Shown here piece by piece: positions 50,022 to 58,934 of a DNA stretch of 64,000 bases. The notes under the pieces were generated by a model. That model had not been told where the DNA came from. It did no database searches and saw only the letters and a list, made by a program, of their open reading frames with translations. Each line of letters begins with the position of its first letter. Positions within the stretch are counted from its first letter, which is position 1. Made by a program: the position numbers and the translations under genes. This DNA comes from an uncultured SAR86 cluster bacterium (lineage in GTDB: Bacteria > Pseudomonadota > Gammaproteobacteria > Magnimaribacterales > D2472), in assembly GCA_902596165.1 (NCBI GenBank), contig CACJSU010000003.1, positions 1 to 64,000 on the forward strand, in the 5' to 3' direction.

Positions 50022-51301
50022 TTAAAACTCTTCTCAATCAATTTATCATCAGACAAGGCCTCTCCCAGCTGACTAGTAAATTGTACCGCATAGACCCCAT
50101 TAATTGCGCGGTGATCATAACTCAGCGAAATTGGTAAAAAACTTCTATTTTCAAATCCTCCGTCGGATGAAACAACCTTCTCATAAGTCTTTGAAATTCC
50201 TAGTATAGCTACTTCGGGAGGATTAATTATTGGCGTAAAAAACCTACCCCCAATTGCACCTAGAGAACTGATACTAAAGGATGCGCCTTTTAGATCAGCA
50301 ATTTTTAACTTTCGTTTTTTTGCAGCTGTAGCTAATTCATTAATCTCTGCTGAAATCTCCACAATAGATTTTAATTGTGCATTTTTTACATTTGGCACAA
50401 TTAGCCCTTCAGGAGTGTCTATAGCAATACCTAAATTTATATAATCTTTTAAAATAATTTTTTCTAAACTCTTATCTAAAGAGCAATTAAGTAATGGAAA
50501 ATCAGCAAGTAACTTAGAAGTAATTTTTGCTATGAAAGCTAAAGGAGAAATCTTTACTTTATGCTTTTTACATAATTTAGTCCTAACTTCAAGTAGAATA
50601 TTTAAATCACATTCGTCATGTTGAGTAACATGAGGGATATTTATCCAGGATGTATGAAGGTTACTAATTGAAGACTTCTGAAATTTTGAAAGCTTTTCTT
50701 CTTTAATTAAACCCCATTTTGAATAATCAATATCAGGCTGAGAAAACTCAAATCTATTTCCTTGTCCAGTTTCTGAAAGTCGAGATTTTACGAATTGATG
50801 CAAGTCTTCTTTTTGAATCCTATTCTTTGGACCTGTAGGCTGAACGAGTGATAAATCAATACCGAATTCTCTTGCAAGCTTTCTAACCGCCGGTCCTGCA
50901 TAAACATTTTTATTAATTGTCTTGGCTGTAGTGCGAGAGATTTTTTGGTTTTGAGCATTCAAAGATTGCTCAGATTCAATTTTTTCTGATTCTTCTAGGA
51001 TAGTCTGATGTTGAGTATCCTTGTCATCAAAAGAATCATTTTCAGCTTGCATCTCAACATCACTGGAAGCTTCAATTTGTAAAAAAGGTGAGCCTGAAGT
51101 AACTTTATCTCCTACAGAAACTTCAATAGAAATAACTTTACCAATTACAGAAGCTGGAATTTCCATTGCAGCTTTATCAGACTCCAAAACAATAATTGGA
51201 TCTTCTGAATCAACTTGATCACCTGCTTTAGCGCACACTTCGATCACTTCAACATCTTCAGCTTCGCCAAGGTCTGGAATATTGATAATTTTGTTAGCCA
51301 T
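50018..51301 (-). CDS. aceF: Pyruvate dehydrogenase complex dihydrolipoyl acetyltransferase (E2), single lipoyl domain
   Basis: Lipoyl site ESDKAAMEIP, PSBD region VRKLAREFGIDLSLV, catalytic domain SYDHRAINGVYA. Confidence 0.92.
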   Translation of the reverse strand: MANKIINIPDLGEAEDVEVIEVCAKAGDQVDSEDPIIVLESDKAAMEIPASVIGKVISIEVSVGDKVTSGSPFLQIEASSDVEMQAENDSFDDKDTQHQTILEESEKIESEQSLNAQNQKISRTTAKTINKNVYAGPAVRKLAREFGIDLSLVQPTGPKNRIQKEDLHQFVKSRLSETGQGNRFEFSQPDIDYSKWGLIKEEKLSKFQKSSISNLHTSWINIPHVTQHDECDLNILLEVRTKLCKKHKVKISPLAFIAKITSKLLADFPLLNCSLDKSLEKIILKDYINLGIAIDTPEGLIVPNVKNAQLKSIVEISAEINELATAAKKRKLKIADLKGASFSISSLGAIGGRFFTPIINPPEVAILGISKTYEKVVSSDGGFENRSFLPISLSYDHRAINGVYAVQFTSQLGEALSDDKLIEKSFK

Positions 51302-53952
51302 TAAACTTCCCAGGGATTGGGTTTGCTTGCATCAATCTTTAATTTTTTATATAAAGATTTAATTTCACTTTTGCTGAGATCTCCTTTGCGAAAAAGTGAA
51401 TAAATTGCAAGTCTTGCAATGTTGGTTGCATCTACTTCAAAAAATTCTCTAAGTTTTTGCCGTGAATCACTTCTACCATACCCATCTGTTCCTAAAGTGT
51501 AGTATGGTGCTTTAATGAAGCTCCTGATTTGTTCGGGATATGCACGCATATAGTCAGTTGCAGCAATGACAGGAGTTTCTGGGCTTGGCAAACATTCCTC
51601 TACATAGGTTTTCTTTTGTTTTGAGGTAGGGTTTAACTCATTAAATCTCTCTTTTTCCATTCCATCCTTTCTTAACATATTGAAGCTAGTGGCACTCCAG
51701 ACATCAGACCCAATCCCAAACGAGTCTAGAATTTTTTGAGCCTTGATAGATTCATTAAGAATTGATCCTGAGCCAATTAAAGTAACTTGAGATTTTTCAT
51801 GGCCATGAAGCTGATATAAACCCTTAATAATTCCTTCCTCAGAATTCTTTGGTTGAGCTGGTTGTAAATAGTTTTCATTGGTAACAGTTATGTAGTAGTA
51901 GTAATTTTCTAGATCTACAAACATCTTCTTTATTCCATCTTTAAAAATTACTGCTAATTCATATGCGTATGCTGGATCATATGACCGACAATTAGGGATA
52001 GTTGAGGAAAAAATATGGCTGTGCCCATCTTGGTGCTGTAACCCCTCTCCATTTAAAGTTGTCCTTCCAGAAGTAGCTCCAATCAAAAACCCCTTAGCTT
52101 GAGAGTCACCAGCAGCCCAAGCAAGATCATGAATCCGTTGAAAACCAAACATTGAATAAAATAAGTAAATAGGAATCATTGGCATGTTGTAGTTTGAATA
52201 TGCTGTTGCAAGAGCAATCCAGGCTGAGAATGCTCCTGCTTCATTTATGCCTTCTTCAAGCATTACCCCATCTTTTGATTCCTTGTACCACATAACCTGA
52301 TCAGCATCTTCTGGTTTATACTTTTGGCCCTCAGAAGAATAAATCCCTATTTGTCTAAATAAACCCTCCATTCCAAAAGTTCTTGCCTCATCTGGTACAA
52401 TTGGCACGATACGCTCTCCAATATTTTTATCCTTTAAGATATCTGTCATCATTCGAACAAATGCCATCGTGGAGGAAATCTCTTTATCCTCAAAACCTTT
52501 AGTAAATTTCTGGAAAATGGAATCTGATGGCTTGGAAAGTTTTTGGGTATGTCCTCTTCTTCTAGGTATCGGACCCCCAAGAGTTTCCCTTGTTTTTAAA
52601 AGATATTGTATTTCAGGAGAATCTTTTGGCGGCCTTACATAAGGTAGCTTTTCAATCTCTTTGTCTGAAACTGGAATATCAAACTTGTCTCTGAATGATT
52701 TTATGTTTTCTAGCGTTAATTTTTTTACTTGGTGGGTTGTATTATCTGCTTCTCTTGATCCAGTTCCATAACCCTTGGTAGTTAAAGCAAGAATGACTGT
52801 TGGGGCCCCTTTGGAGTTTACAGCCTTGTGATAAGCAGCATAAACTTTGTATGGGTCATGGCCGCCTCTATTTAATTTATAAATGTCTTCATCAGTAAGA
52901 TCATCAACCATTTCTAAAACATCAGGATCTTGCCCAAAAAACTTTTCTCTAGTATATGCTCCTCCTTTAGCTTTAAAGTTTTGAAGTTCGCCGTCAACTA
53001 CTGCATCCATGAGTTCTTGTAACTTGCCTTCCTTATCCCTAGCAAAAATAGGATCCCATAATCTACCCCAAATAACCTTGATAACATTCCAGCCTGAGCC
53101 TCTGAATTCTCTTTCTAATTCATGAATAATTTTATTGTTTCCCCTAACAGGTCCATCCAACCTCTGTAAATTGCAATTAACAACAAAAATTAAATTTTCT
53201 AATTTCTCCCTGCCAGCTAAACCAATTGCACCTTTAGATTCAGGCTCATCCATTTCTCCATCACCACAAAAAACCCAAACCTTTCTATTGTTCCTTGGTG
53301 CCAAGCCTCTTGCAGACAAATATCTCATAATATTTGCTTGATAAATTCCCATGATAGGCCCCAAACCCATTGAAACGGTTGGAAATTGCCAATAATCAGG
53401 CATCAACCATGGATGTGGATAAGATGAGATACCAGGCTTATCAACCTCTCGTCTAAAGTTATCTAAGTCATCTTCTGATAAATAGCCCTCCAAAAAACTT
53501 CTTGCGTAGATTCCTGGCGAAGAATGCCCTTGAAAATATATTAGATCCTCTTGCCCGTCTTTTGAGCCTTGAAAAAAATAATTAAATCCTACGTCATAAA
53601 GTGTTGCTGAAGAGGAAAAGGTTGCTATATGACCACCTAAGTCATCAGAAGATTTATTTGCCCTCAAGACCATCACCAAAGCATTCCATCTTATGAGAGA
53701 TCTTATCTTACGCTCCATAAAAAGATCACCAGGCATTTTAGCTTCTTCACTTACTGGAATTGAGTTTCTAAAAGGCGAAGTAAGATTATAATTTGGAATT
53801 GTTCCAGACTCAGAAAGTTTTGAAGCAAGCTTTCCAAGAATAAATGAGGCCCTCTCATTTCCATCTTGTTTGATGATGTTTTCTAGCGCATCAAGCCATT
53901 CTTTTAATTCAAGGTCCGTGGAAATTTGATCAGATCTGTTATTTATATTCAA
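51301..53952 (-). CDS. aceE: Pyruvate dehydrogenase E1 component, homodimeric
   Basis: GHSSPGIYARSFLEG, VFCGDGEMDEPESKGA, LNGEGLQHQDGHSH. Confidence 0.96.
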   Translation of the reverse strand: MNINNRSDQISTDLELKEWLDALENIIKQDGNERASFILGKLASKLSESGTIPNYNLTSPFRNSIPVSEEAKMPGDLFMERKIRSLIRWNALVMVLRANKSSDDLGGHIATFSSSATLYDVGFNYFFQGSKDGQEDLIYFQGHSSPGIYARSFLEGYLSEDDLDNFRREVDKPGISSYPHPWLMPDYWQFPTVSMGLGPIMGIYQANIMRYLSARGLAPRNNRKVWVFCGDGEMDEPESKGAIGLAGREKLENLIFVVNCNLQRLDGPVRGNNKIIHELEREFRGSGWNVIKVIWGRLWDPIFARDKEGKLQELMDAVVDGELQNFKAKGGAYTREKFFGQDPDVLEMVDDLTDEDIYKLNRGGHDPYKVYAAYHKAVNSKGAPTVILALTTKGYGTGSREADNTTHQVKKLTLENIKSFRDKFDIPVSDKEIEKLPYVRPPKDSPEIQYLLKTRETLGGPIPRRRGHTQKLSKPSDSIFQKFTKGFEDKEISSTMAFVRMMTDILKDKNIGERIVPIVPDEARTFGMEGLFRQIGIYSSEGQKYKPEDADQVMWYKESKDGVMLEEGINEAGAFSAWIALATAYSNYNMPMIPIYLFYSMFGFQRIHDLAWAAGDSQAKGFLIGATSGRTTLNGEGLQHQDGHSHIFSSTIPNCRSYDPAYAYELAVIFKDGIKKMFVDLENYYYYITVTNENYLQPAQPKNSEEGIIKGLYQLHGHEKSQVTLIGSGSILNESIKAQKILDSFGIGSDVWSATSFNMLRKDGMEKERFNELNPTSKQKKTYVEECLPSPETPVIAATDYMRAYPEQIRSFIKAPYYTLGTDGYGRSDSRQKLREFFEVDATNIARLAIYSLFRKGDLSKSEIKSLYKKLKIDASKPNPWEV

Positions 53953-54055
53953 ACTTTTATAATTTTTAATATTGACAACGCTGTCATTATATATCGATAA
54001 CTCATTAATTGTTATTATATGATTTCTTTAAAATTTCACCAAAAGGTAACTTATT

Positions 54056-54934
54056 ATGCGTTTTTCATACCATCCATCAATGTGCGATCCATCATTTTAT
54101 TTAGAGTTAGGTAAAGCTGCTGAGGCTGCTGGATTCGATACAATTACATTTCCTGACAGTATATGTTATCCCAAAGAGTGTGACTCAACCTATCCATATA
54201 ATGATGATGGAAGTAGAGAGTTCCTAGACGGCGTCCCCTTTTTAGAACCTTTTTCTATAATCCCCGCAATAGCAGCAGTAACAGAAAAACTTGAATTTTC
54301 AACATCAGTATATAAATTAGCGCCTAGGCAAGCAGTAACCACTGCAAAATTTGTTACTACACTGGGTGTAATGACAAATAATAGATTTCATTTTGGTATT
54401 GGAGTAAGCCCATGGTATGAGGATTTTCTTGCAACAGGTGAAAGATGGGAGAAACGTGGCAAAAGAATGGATGAGCAAATTGATATCCTAAAAGGCCTTA
54501 TGAATGGTGAATACTTCTCTTATAAGGGTGAGTTTTACGATATTCCAGAATTGAAGCTATGCCCAACACCAAGTAAACCTGTTCCAATATTGATTGGAGG
54601 ACATTCAAAATTAGCTTTAAAAAGAGCTGCTAGGATTGGAGACGGGTGGATCAGTGCAGGGTTAAGCCTCGAAGAAACGAAAAATCTGATAGATCAAATC
54701 AATCTATATAGAAATGAATATGGGACTTTAGATCATCCAAATTATCAATTTCAAGTAATGGGTGAAGCTGCATATTCTCCTGATGGAATCAACCAGTTAG
54801 AAGAATTAGGTGCTACCGAAGTAATTGTAGCCTTTAGAAATGCATATGAGGGTGGTCCTGATAACAGAACTCTAGAAGGAATGATTGCTGAGATCAATTG
54901 GTATGCAGAAGAGGTAATTAATAAATCAAGGTAA
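54056..54934 (+). CDS. LLM-class flavin-dependent oxidoreductase (luciferase-like/F420-type)
   Basis: FHFGIGVSPWYEDFLATG, YFSYKGEFYDIPELKLCPTPSKPVPILIGGHSKLALKRAARIGDGWI. Confidence 0.88.
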   Translation: MRFSYHPSMCDPSFYLELGKAAEAAGFDTITFPDSICYPKECDSTYPYNDDGSREFLDGVPFLEPFSIIPAIAAVTEKLEFSTSVYKLAPRQAVTTAKFVTTLGVMTNNRFHFGIGVSPWYEDFLATGERWEKRGKRMDEQIDILKGLMNGEYFSYKGEFYDIPELKLCPTPSKPVPILIGGHSKLALKRAARIGDGWISAGLSLEETKNLIDQINLYRNEYGTLDHPNYQFQVMGEAAYSPDGINQLEELGATEVIVAFRNAYEGGPDNRTLEGMIAEINWYAEEVINKSR

Positions 54935-54938
54935 AAAT

Positions 54939-55015
54939 TGGTCGGGATGGCCGGATTTGAACCGACGACCACCTCACCCCCAGCGAGGTGCGCTACCAGG
55001 CTGCGCTACATCCCG
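54939..55015 (-). tRNA. tRNA-Pro, anticodon GGG, encoded CCA
   Basis: Minus-strand cloverleaf CGGGATG-TA-GCGC-AGCCTGGTA-GCGC-A-CCTCG-CTGGGGG-TGAGG-TGGTC-GTCGG-TTCGAAT-CCGGC-CATCCCG-A-CCA. Confidence 0.95.
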
Positions 55016-55120
55016 AAAATAAATTATATACATGTCTCTTAGGTAAAAATAATATTAATCTCATTTATAACTTTCATTAAATAATTAATGATGTACAATC
55101 AAATCAAAAATTGCATATAT

Positions 55121-55159
55121 GTTTAAAAACTACATATATATAGGTTTAAAAACTACATA
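55121..55159. repeat. 16-bp direct repeat GTTTAAAAACTACATA (55121-55136 and 55144-55159), 23-bp period
   Basis: Two identical copies just upstream of a TATAAT at 55169-55174. Confidence 0.75.
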
Positions 55160-55168
55160 AATTAGAGT

Positions 55169-55174
55169 TATAAT
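55169..55174 (+). promoter_or_regulatory. Candidate -10 element TATAAT for the downstream secreted low-complexity protein gene
   Basis: TATAAT in the intergenic region; no clear consensus -35 (direct repeat occupies that position). Confidence 0.4.
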
Positions 55175-55299
55175 ACGTTGGAACCTAAATAATTGATCTG
55201 ATATATATTTTTAAATAATTAATTATTTTGCTAAAAAAATTGTCAAATCACTCATTTATGTTCATAATTAAGCTTTCTATTCAAAGGAGTTGAGTAAAA

Positions 55300-56046
55300 A
55301 TGGCGAAACTAAAAAATAAATTAAGTTACTTACTTGCACTTGTTGCACCTATTTTCTCTATGTCAGTCATAGCTGACGACCAACCAGCTGCAGCTGATGG
55401 AAAAGAAGAGGCAGCCAAAAAATCTTCTGGTGGGTTAAGCGCTGGAGCAATTGCTGCTGCTGTTGCCGCTGCTGCTGCCATTGCAGCTGCTTCAAGCGAT
55501 GATGGTACTTCAGCTCCTGCACCGACTCCTGCACCGACTCCTGCACCGACTCCTGCACCGACTCCTGCACCTACAGAAGTTTATGAATACGAAGTACAAC
55601 AAGTCTCAACTATTAATACAACAACAAACTCTGTAAGTCAGACTAATACAACCACAGACTCTGTTGTTAAAGAATTAGTTACAAGTAAGACAAATTCGTC
55701 TACCACTACCAACACTAATTCTGACGTAACAACTAATACAGTTACACAGACAATCGCTACAGCAACTGGTGTCGTATACGATACTAGCTTAGAGGAAAAC
55801 ACAACAAAAACTGAAAATGATGGTTTTGCTGATCTAGGCGAATACTACTACATGGAGCAAACTGTTCAAATTGAAGGTAATACATTTGTAGATACAGAAG
55901 TTGAGGTTGATGTCGAGGTTGATGTCACTGAAGAAGTATCCAGCATCGTTGAAACTGAAGTTGAAATAGAAATTATTGTACCGAATGAGATTACTCAAGA
56001 AGTTGAAGAAACAATTACTGCTACCGCAACAAGACTAGTTCAGTAA
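55300..56046 (+). CDS. Secreted, Ala/Pro/Thr-rich low-complexity protein, GfcA/YjbE-like candidate
   Basis: RBS AAAGGAG; signal peptide ending about SVIA; GLSAGAIAAAVAAAAAIAAASSDDGT; (PAPT)n; Thr/Val/Glu-rich tail; next to YjbF/YjbH/Wza-like genes. Confidence 0.8.
   Translation: MAKLKNKLSYLLALVAPIFSMSVIADDQPAAADGKEEAAKKSSGGLSAGAIAAAVAAAAAIAAASSDDGTSAPAPTPAPTPAPTPAPTPAPTEVYEYEVQQVSTINTTTNSVSQTNTTTDSVVKELVTSKTNSSTTTNTNSDVTTNTVTQTIATATGVVYDTSLEENTTKTENDGFADLGEYYYMEQTVQIEGNTFVDTEVEVDVEVDVTEEVSSIVETEVEIEIIVPNEITQEVEETITATATRLVQ
55514..55573 (+). repeat. 12-bp tandem repeat (CTCCTGCACCGA)n, about 4-5 units, encoding PAPT repeats
   Basis: Near-identical consecutive 12-nt units, in frame. Confidence 0.9.
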
Positions 56047-56063
56047 TACTTAAATTATTAACA

Positions 56064-56095
56064 AAAAAGGAGTCAGAAATGGCTCCTTTTTTATT
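56064..56095. terminator. Bidirectional rho-independent terminator between convergent genes
   Basis: AAAAAGGAGTC-agaaat-GGCTCCTTTTTT hairpin with T-tracts on both strands, right after the stop at 56046. Confidence 0.85.
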
Positions 56096-56726
56096 TCCAT
56101 ATATAAAAAAATTCAATTGTAAGAGGTGTCATTTTAGGATTGAGAGTTTGAATAGTTTTTTTAACTAGCCCTTTTTCATCTAGCCAATAATAATTCTCTG
56201 CTTGCCAATTTAATAATTCAATTTTCACAGTTTCTTTTAAAAGAGAAGTTATAGCTATTTCTTCAAACTGAACATATATATTCTCAGCAGGTAAACTCTC
56301 TAAGAAAACATCATGCTCCACAACTGCATCAGGATTTTTTAAGCTAACAAGTCTCTTTAAAGGATATTGTTCTTCAGTTTCCCAGGATGACCCACTCCAA
56401 TTAAGATACTGAAAATCATGAAGTAGCCCATATGTTGAGATAACTTTACCATTTCTCGTATATATAAGCTGATTATCAGCGCTTACCCATTCAAGAACTC
56501 CATTTTCAGCAACATTTGATAGAGTCATAATTGCTCCTGGACCGTCTTCAAACTGAGCTATGATAAAAGAGAAGGATCTTGCCTCAAACTCCTCTTTTGT
56601 TATTACAACTTTCGGAGGCTCTAATATAGCAGATTTAAAAAGCGGTATAGCATCTGAAAAAGACACGAAGGAGCAAGAGTGTACAAAGAAAACTAAAGCC
56701 AAAAGATGTAATTTCTTATCAATCAT
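56091..56726 (-). CDS. YjbF/GfcB-family lipoprotein (exopolysaccharide locus)
   Basis: Lipobox FVHSC; conserved-looking GfcB-like beta-strand pattern; coupled to the YjbH-like gene. Confidence 0.72.
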   Translation of the reverse strand: MIDKKLHLLALVFFVHSCSFVSFSDAIPLFKSAILEPPKVVITKEEFEARSFSFIIAQFEDGPGAIMTLSNVAENGVLEWVSADNQLIYTRNGKVISTYGLLHDFQYLNWSGSSWETEEQYPLKRLVSLKNPDAVVEHDVFLESLPAENIYVQFEEIAITSLLKETVKIELLNWQAENYYWLDEKGLVKKTIQTLNPKMTPLTIEFFYIWK

Positions 56727-58905
56727 AAAAGTCTTCCCAGTTTCTGTTTATATTATATGAATTTGCTTGATCAGTAATTCCGTACAAATGATGTGAGTGA
56801 ACTAAATATTGAGCTCCATCTCTTGTTAAAGGTCTTAAACCAAAACCTGCGATACCCTTCGTTCTTTGATCAAAGAAAAATTCAATTGGTACATAAAAAT
56901 AAAATCCTTTATCAAAGCTACCTTCTCCAAACTCCTCTTTGCTGATATCTGTTCTTGAAAAAAAGGCGCCTATTCGCAAACCACTCTTAAAACGCCTGCT
57001 AAGATCAAAATTAATTCCTGAATCTTTTGCAAGAAATCTCCCGCCCTTTAGCCTCAATAATAGTTGTGTGCGTGGCTCTTCATAAAAAATATTTATATGG
57101 CCTGTTTCAGTTTCATAATCTCTAAATTTGAACATTTGATCATAGTCTCTTTGTTTGACATTCCAGTACTCCATCCCAATAGCAAATGTACTATTAAAGG
57201 GTCTGTATAATGTTTCGAAACCATAGCCACCAAACATTGGTTCAAATATTCCGGCAGATAACTTGGCATACAAATTTTTTGCAGGCCTATGAAACCAATT
57301 TAATTGAATTCTTTTAAAATGACCTTTTCTACTTTGTTTTAAGTATTTAACTATATCGGTTCTTACATGAGGCAATATGCTATCTGATGCTAGCTTTAAA
57401 TCATCAAAATTATCTACTATGCCAATTGCCCCTGATGTTACAAGAGAAAGATTATATCTAAATAGCAACTCAGTATGGATTGCCAAAGATAGATCACCAA
57501 AATAAAATCCATCCGGGCCACCTATTTGTGACCTTATTGATGGTGCAGCTTTCCAAAAAAATGCTGGGAAATCTACATCTGGAGCAAAACTATAATTTTT
57601 GGGGTCGTACTGAGGATTTGAAATTTTAACTGATCGCTTTAAAGAATTATGATCTTTTGTAGATTCATATAAATTATAAGCATGCCTATCAATTGTAATT
57701 GTATTTAAGTTCATTCCAGCATTTGTATTTGCAAGCTTAAAGGTATCGATTTCATCTGGTACAACTTCGTCAAGAACTCGGGTAATTCTTCCAGTGGCTC
57801 TTGCATAACTTATGTACTTATCTTGAGCATACTGAACTTCAAGAGTGTTATTTTTAATCTCTGCTTTTTGTAAGTAAAGATTTCTATCATTTAAATGTTT
57901 TAAGATTGACCTATATATATAGGTATCATTTCCTTTACTAATTGCTTTAAATTGTTCAGCATTCTCAACTGGTTCATGCCTATCAGTTTTTACAATTTTA
58001 GGATTATCGCCCTTGATCCCGGCATGAAATGAAAAACCAAAACTAAAAGTATTCCCCTTTGTAATTGATGCCTTAAGATGAAAGTTATCAGTAAGTGGAT
58101 ATATAAAACCAAAATTAAATTTTGAATCAGGCTTCTTTATTGGTTTATAAGCTAAATTAAAACTTTCTCTTCCAAGCGGGAATCCCTCTTTTTCATAATT
58201 TGTTCCATCATATTCAACCTTAAATCTTGAACCATTGAGATTAGGAATAAATATTTCAGCACCAGCAAAGATACCCGCATCGCCACTAAAAAAATCACCA
58301 ATATTAAAATCCCCTCCCATGGTTCCTGATGAGCCAACACCAGTTCTATTATCAAAACTATCACTGATTGATGAGAGAGGATTGGTAATTTTATTACCTG
58401 ATAATGTCCCCCATCCCATACCCAAGCTGAAGTCAATATTTGAGACCTGTTTATTTGCAACTACGTATTCAGCACCAAAAATACCAGTTCCAGCTAAATC
58501 TCTTGCTCCAATGGCAACAGAAGGAAATATGCCTCTCTCAGAAAAGATTTTTGCTTTAACATCAAAACTTTTATCTTTATAACTTTGGCCTCCACTAAAT
58601 TCTTTTATAAGACTGTACTTAGCGTTATCTATGTCAGTGTATTGATATGAAAATTCAAACCAATCGAAAGGATACATTACAATAGAGCCCCTTCTGTAAA
58701 CTCCATTCTGCACCCAATTAAATGCAATTGAGCCCTCATCATAAAATCTAGCTGATGGATTTTGAAGAACTCCCAAACCTCCAAAATTACCAAAACTTGG
58801 ACTTTTTGATGGGTAAATATAGTCGGAAATATCACTTTTAACATGAACGCATAAAGCAAATATAGCAACACATACCCATAACCTTACTTTAAACAAAGTA
58901 TTCAT
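56719..58905 (-). CDS. YjbH/GfcD-family outer membrane beta-barrel protein
   Basis: Signal peptide; N-terminal SPSFGNFGGLGVLQNPSARFYDEGSIAFNW typical of YjbH; repeated amphipathic strands. Confidence 0.83.
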   Translation of the reverse strand: MNTLFKVRLWVCVAIFALCVHVKSDISDYIYPSKSPSFGNFGGLGVLQNPSARFYDEGSIAFNWVQNGVYRRGSIVMYPFDWFEFSYQYTDIDNAKYSLIKEFSGGQSYKDKSFDVKAKIFSERGIFPSVAIGARDLAGTGIFGAEYVVANKQVSNIDFSLGMGWGTLSGNKITNPLSSISDSFDNRTGVGSSGTMGGDFNIGDFFSGDAGIFAGAEIFIPNLNGSRFKVEYDGTNYEKEGFPLGRESFNLAYKPIKKPDSKFNFGFIYPLTDNFHLKASITKGNTFSFGFSFHAGIKGDNPKIVKTDRHEPVENAEQFKAISKGNDTYIYRSILKHLNDRNLYLQKAEIKNNTLEVQYAQDKYISYARATGRITRVLDEVVPDEIDTFKLANTNAGMNLNTITIDRHAYNLYESTKDHNSLKRSVKISNPQYDPKNYSFAPDVDFPAFFWKAAPSIRSQIGGPDGFYFGDLSLAIHTELLFRYNLSLVTSGAIGIVDNFDDLKLASDSILPHVRTDIVKYLKQSRKGHFKRIQLNWFHRPAKNLYAKLSAGIFEPMFGGYGFETLYRPFNSTFAIGMEYWNVKQRDYDQMFKFRDYETETGHINIFYEEPRTQLLLRLKGGRFLAKDSGINFDLSRRFKSGLRIGAFFSRTDISKEEFGEGSFDKGFYFYVPIEFFFDQRTKGIAGFGLRPLTRDGAQYLVHSHHLYGITDQANSYNINRNWEDFYD

Positions 58906-58934
58906 TTCTGGGATGTGATCAAACCAAAAGACTC

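Noticed and set aside
50018-51301. AceF catalytic motif DHRAING with Asn instead of Asp (HRxxDG)
   Set aside because: Asn at this position occurs, as I recall, in functional E2 proteins such as that of Azotobacter; not evidence of inactivation
54939-55015. tRNA-Pro as an integration site for the adjacent polysaccharide locus
   Set aside because: The tRNA 3' end faces the LLM gene rather than the polysaccharide genes; I saw no duplicated 3' end, integrase or transposase
55367-55636. ORFs of VQES and LLHR repeats overlapping the PAPT region (55367-55570 minus, 55451-55636 plus)
   Set aside because: Shadow translations of the 12-bp tandem repeat; the 55300-56046 frame has the RBS, signal peptide and terminator
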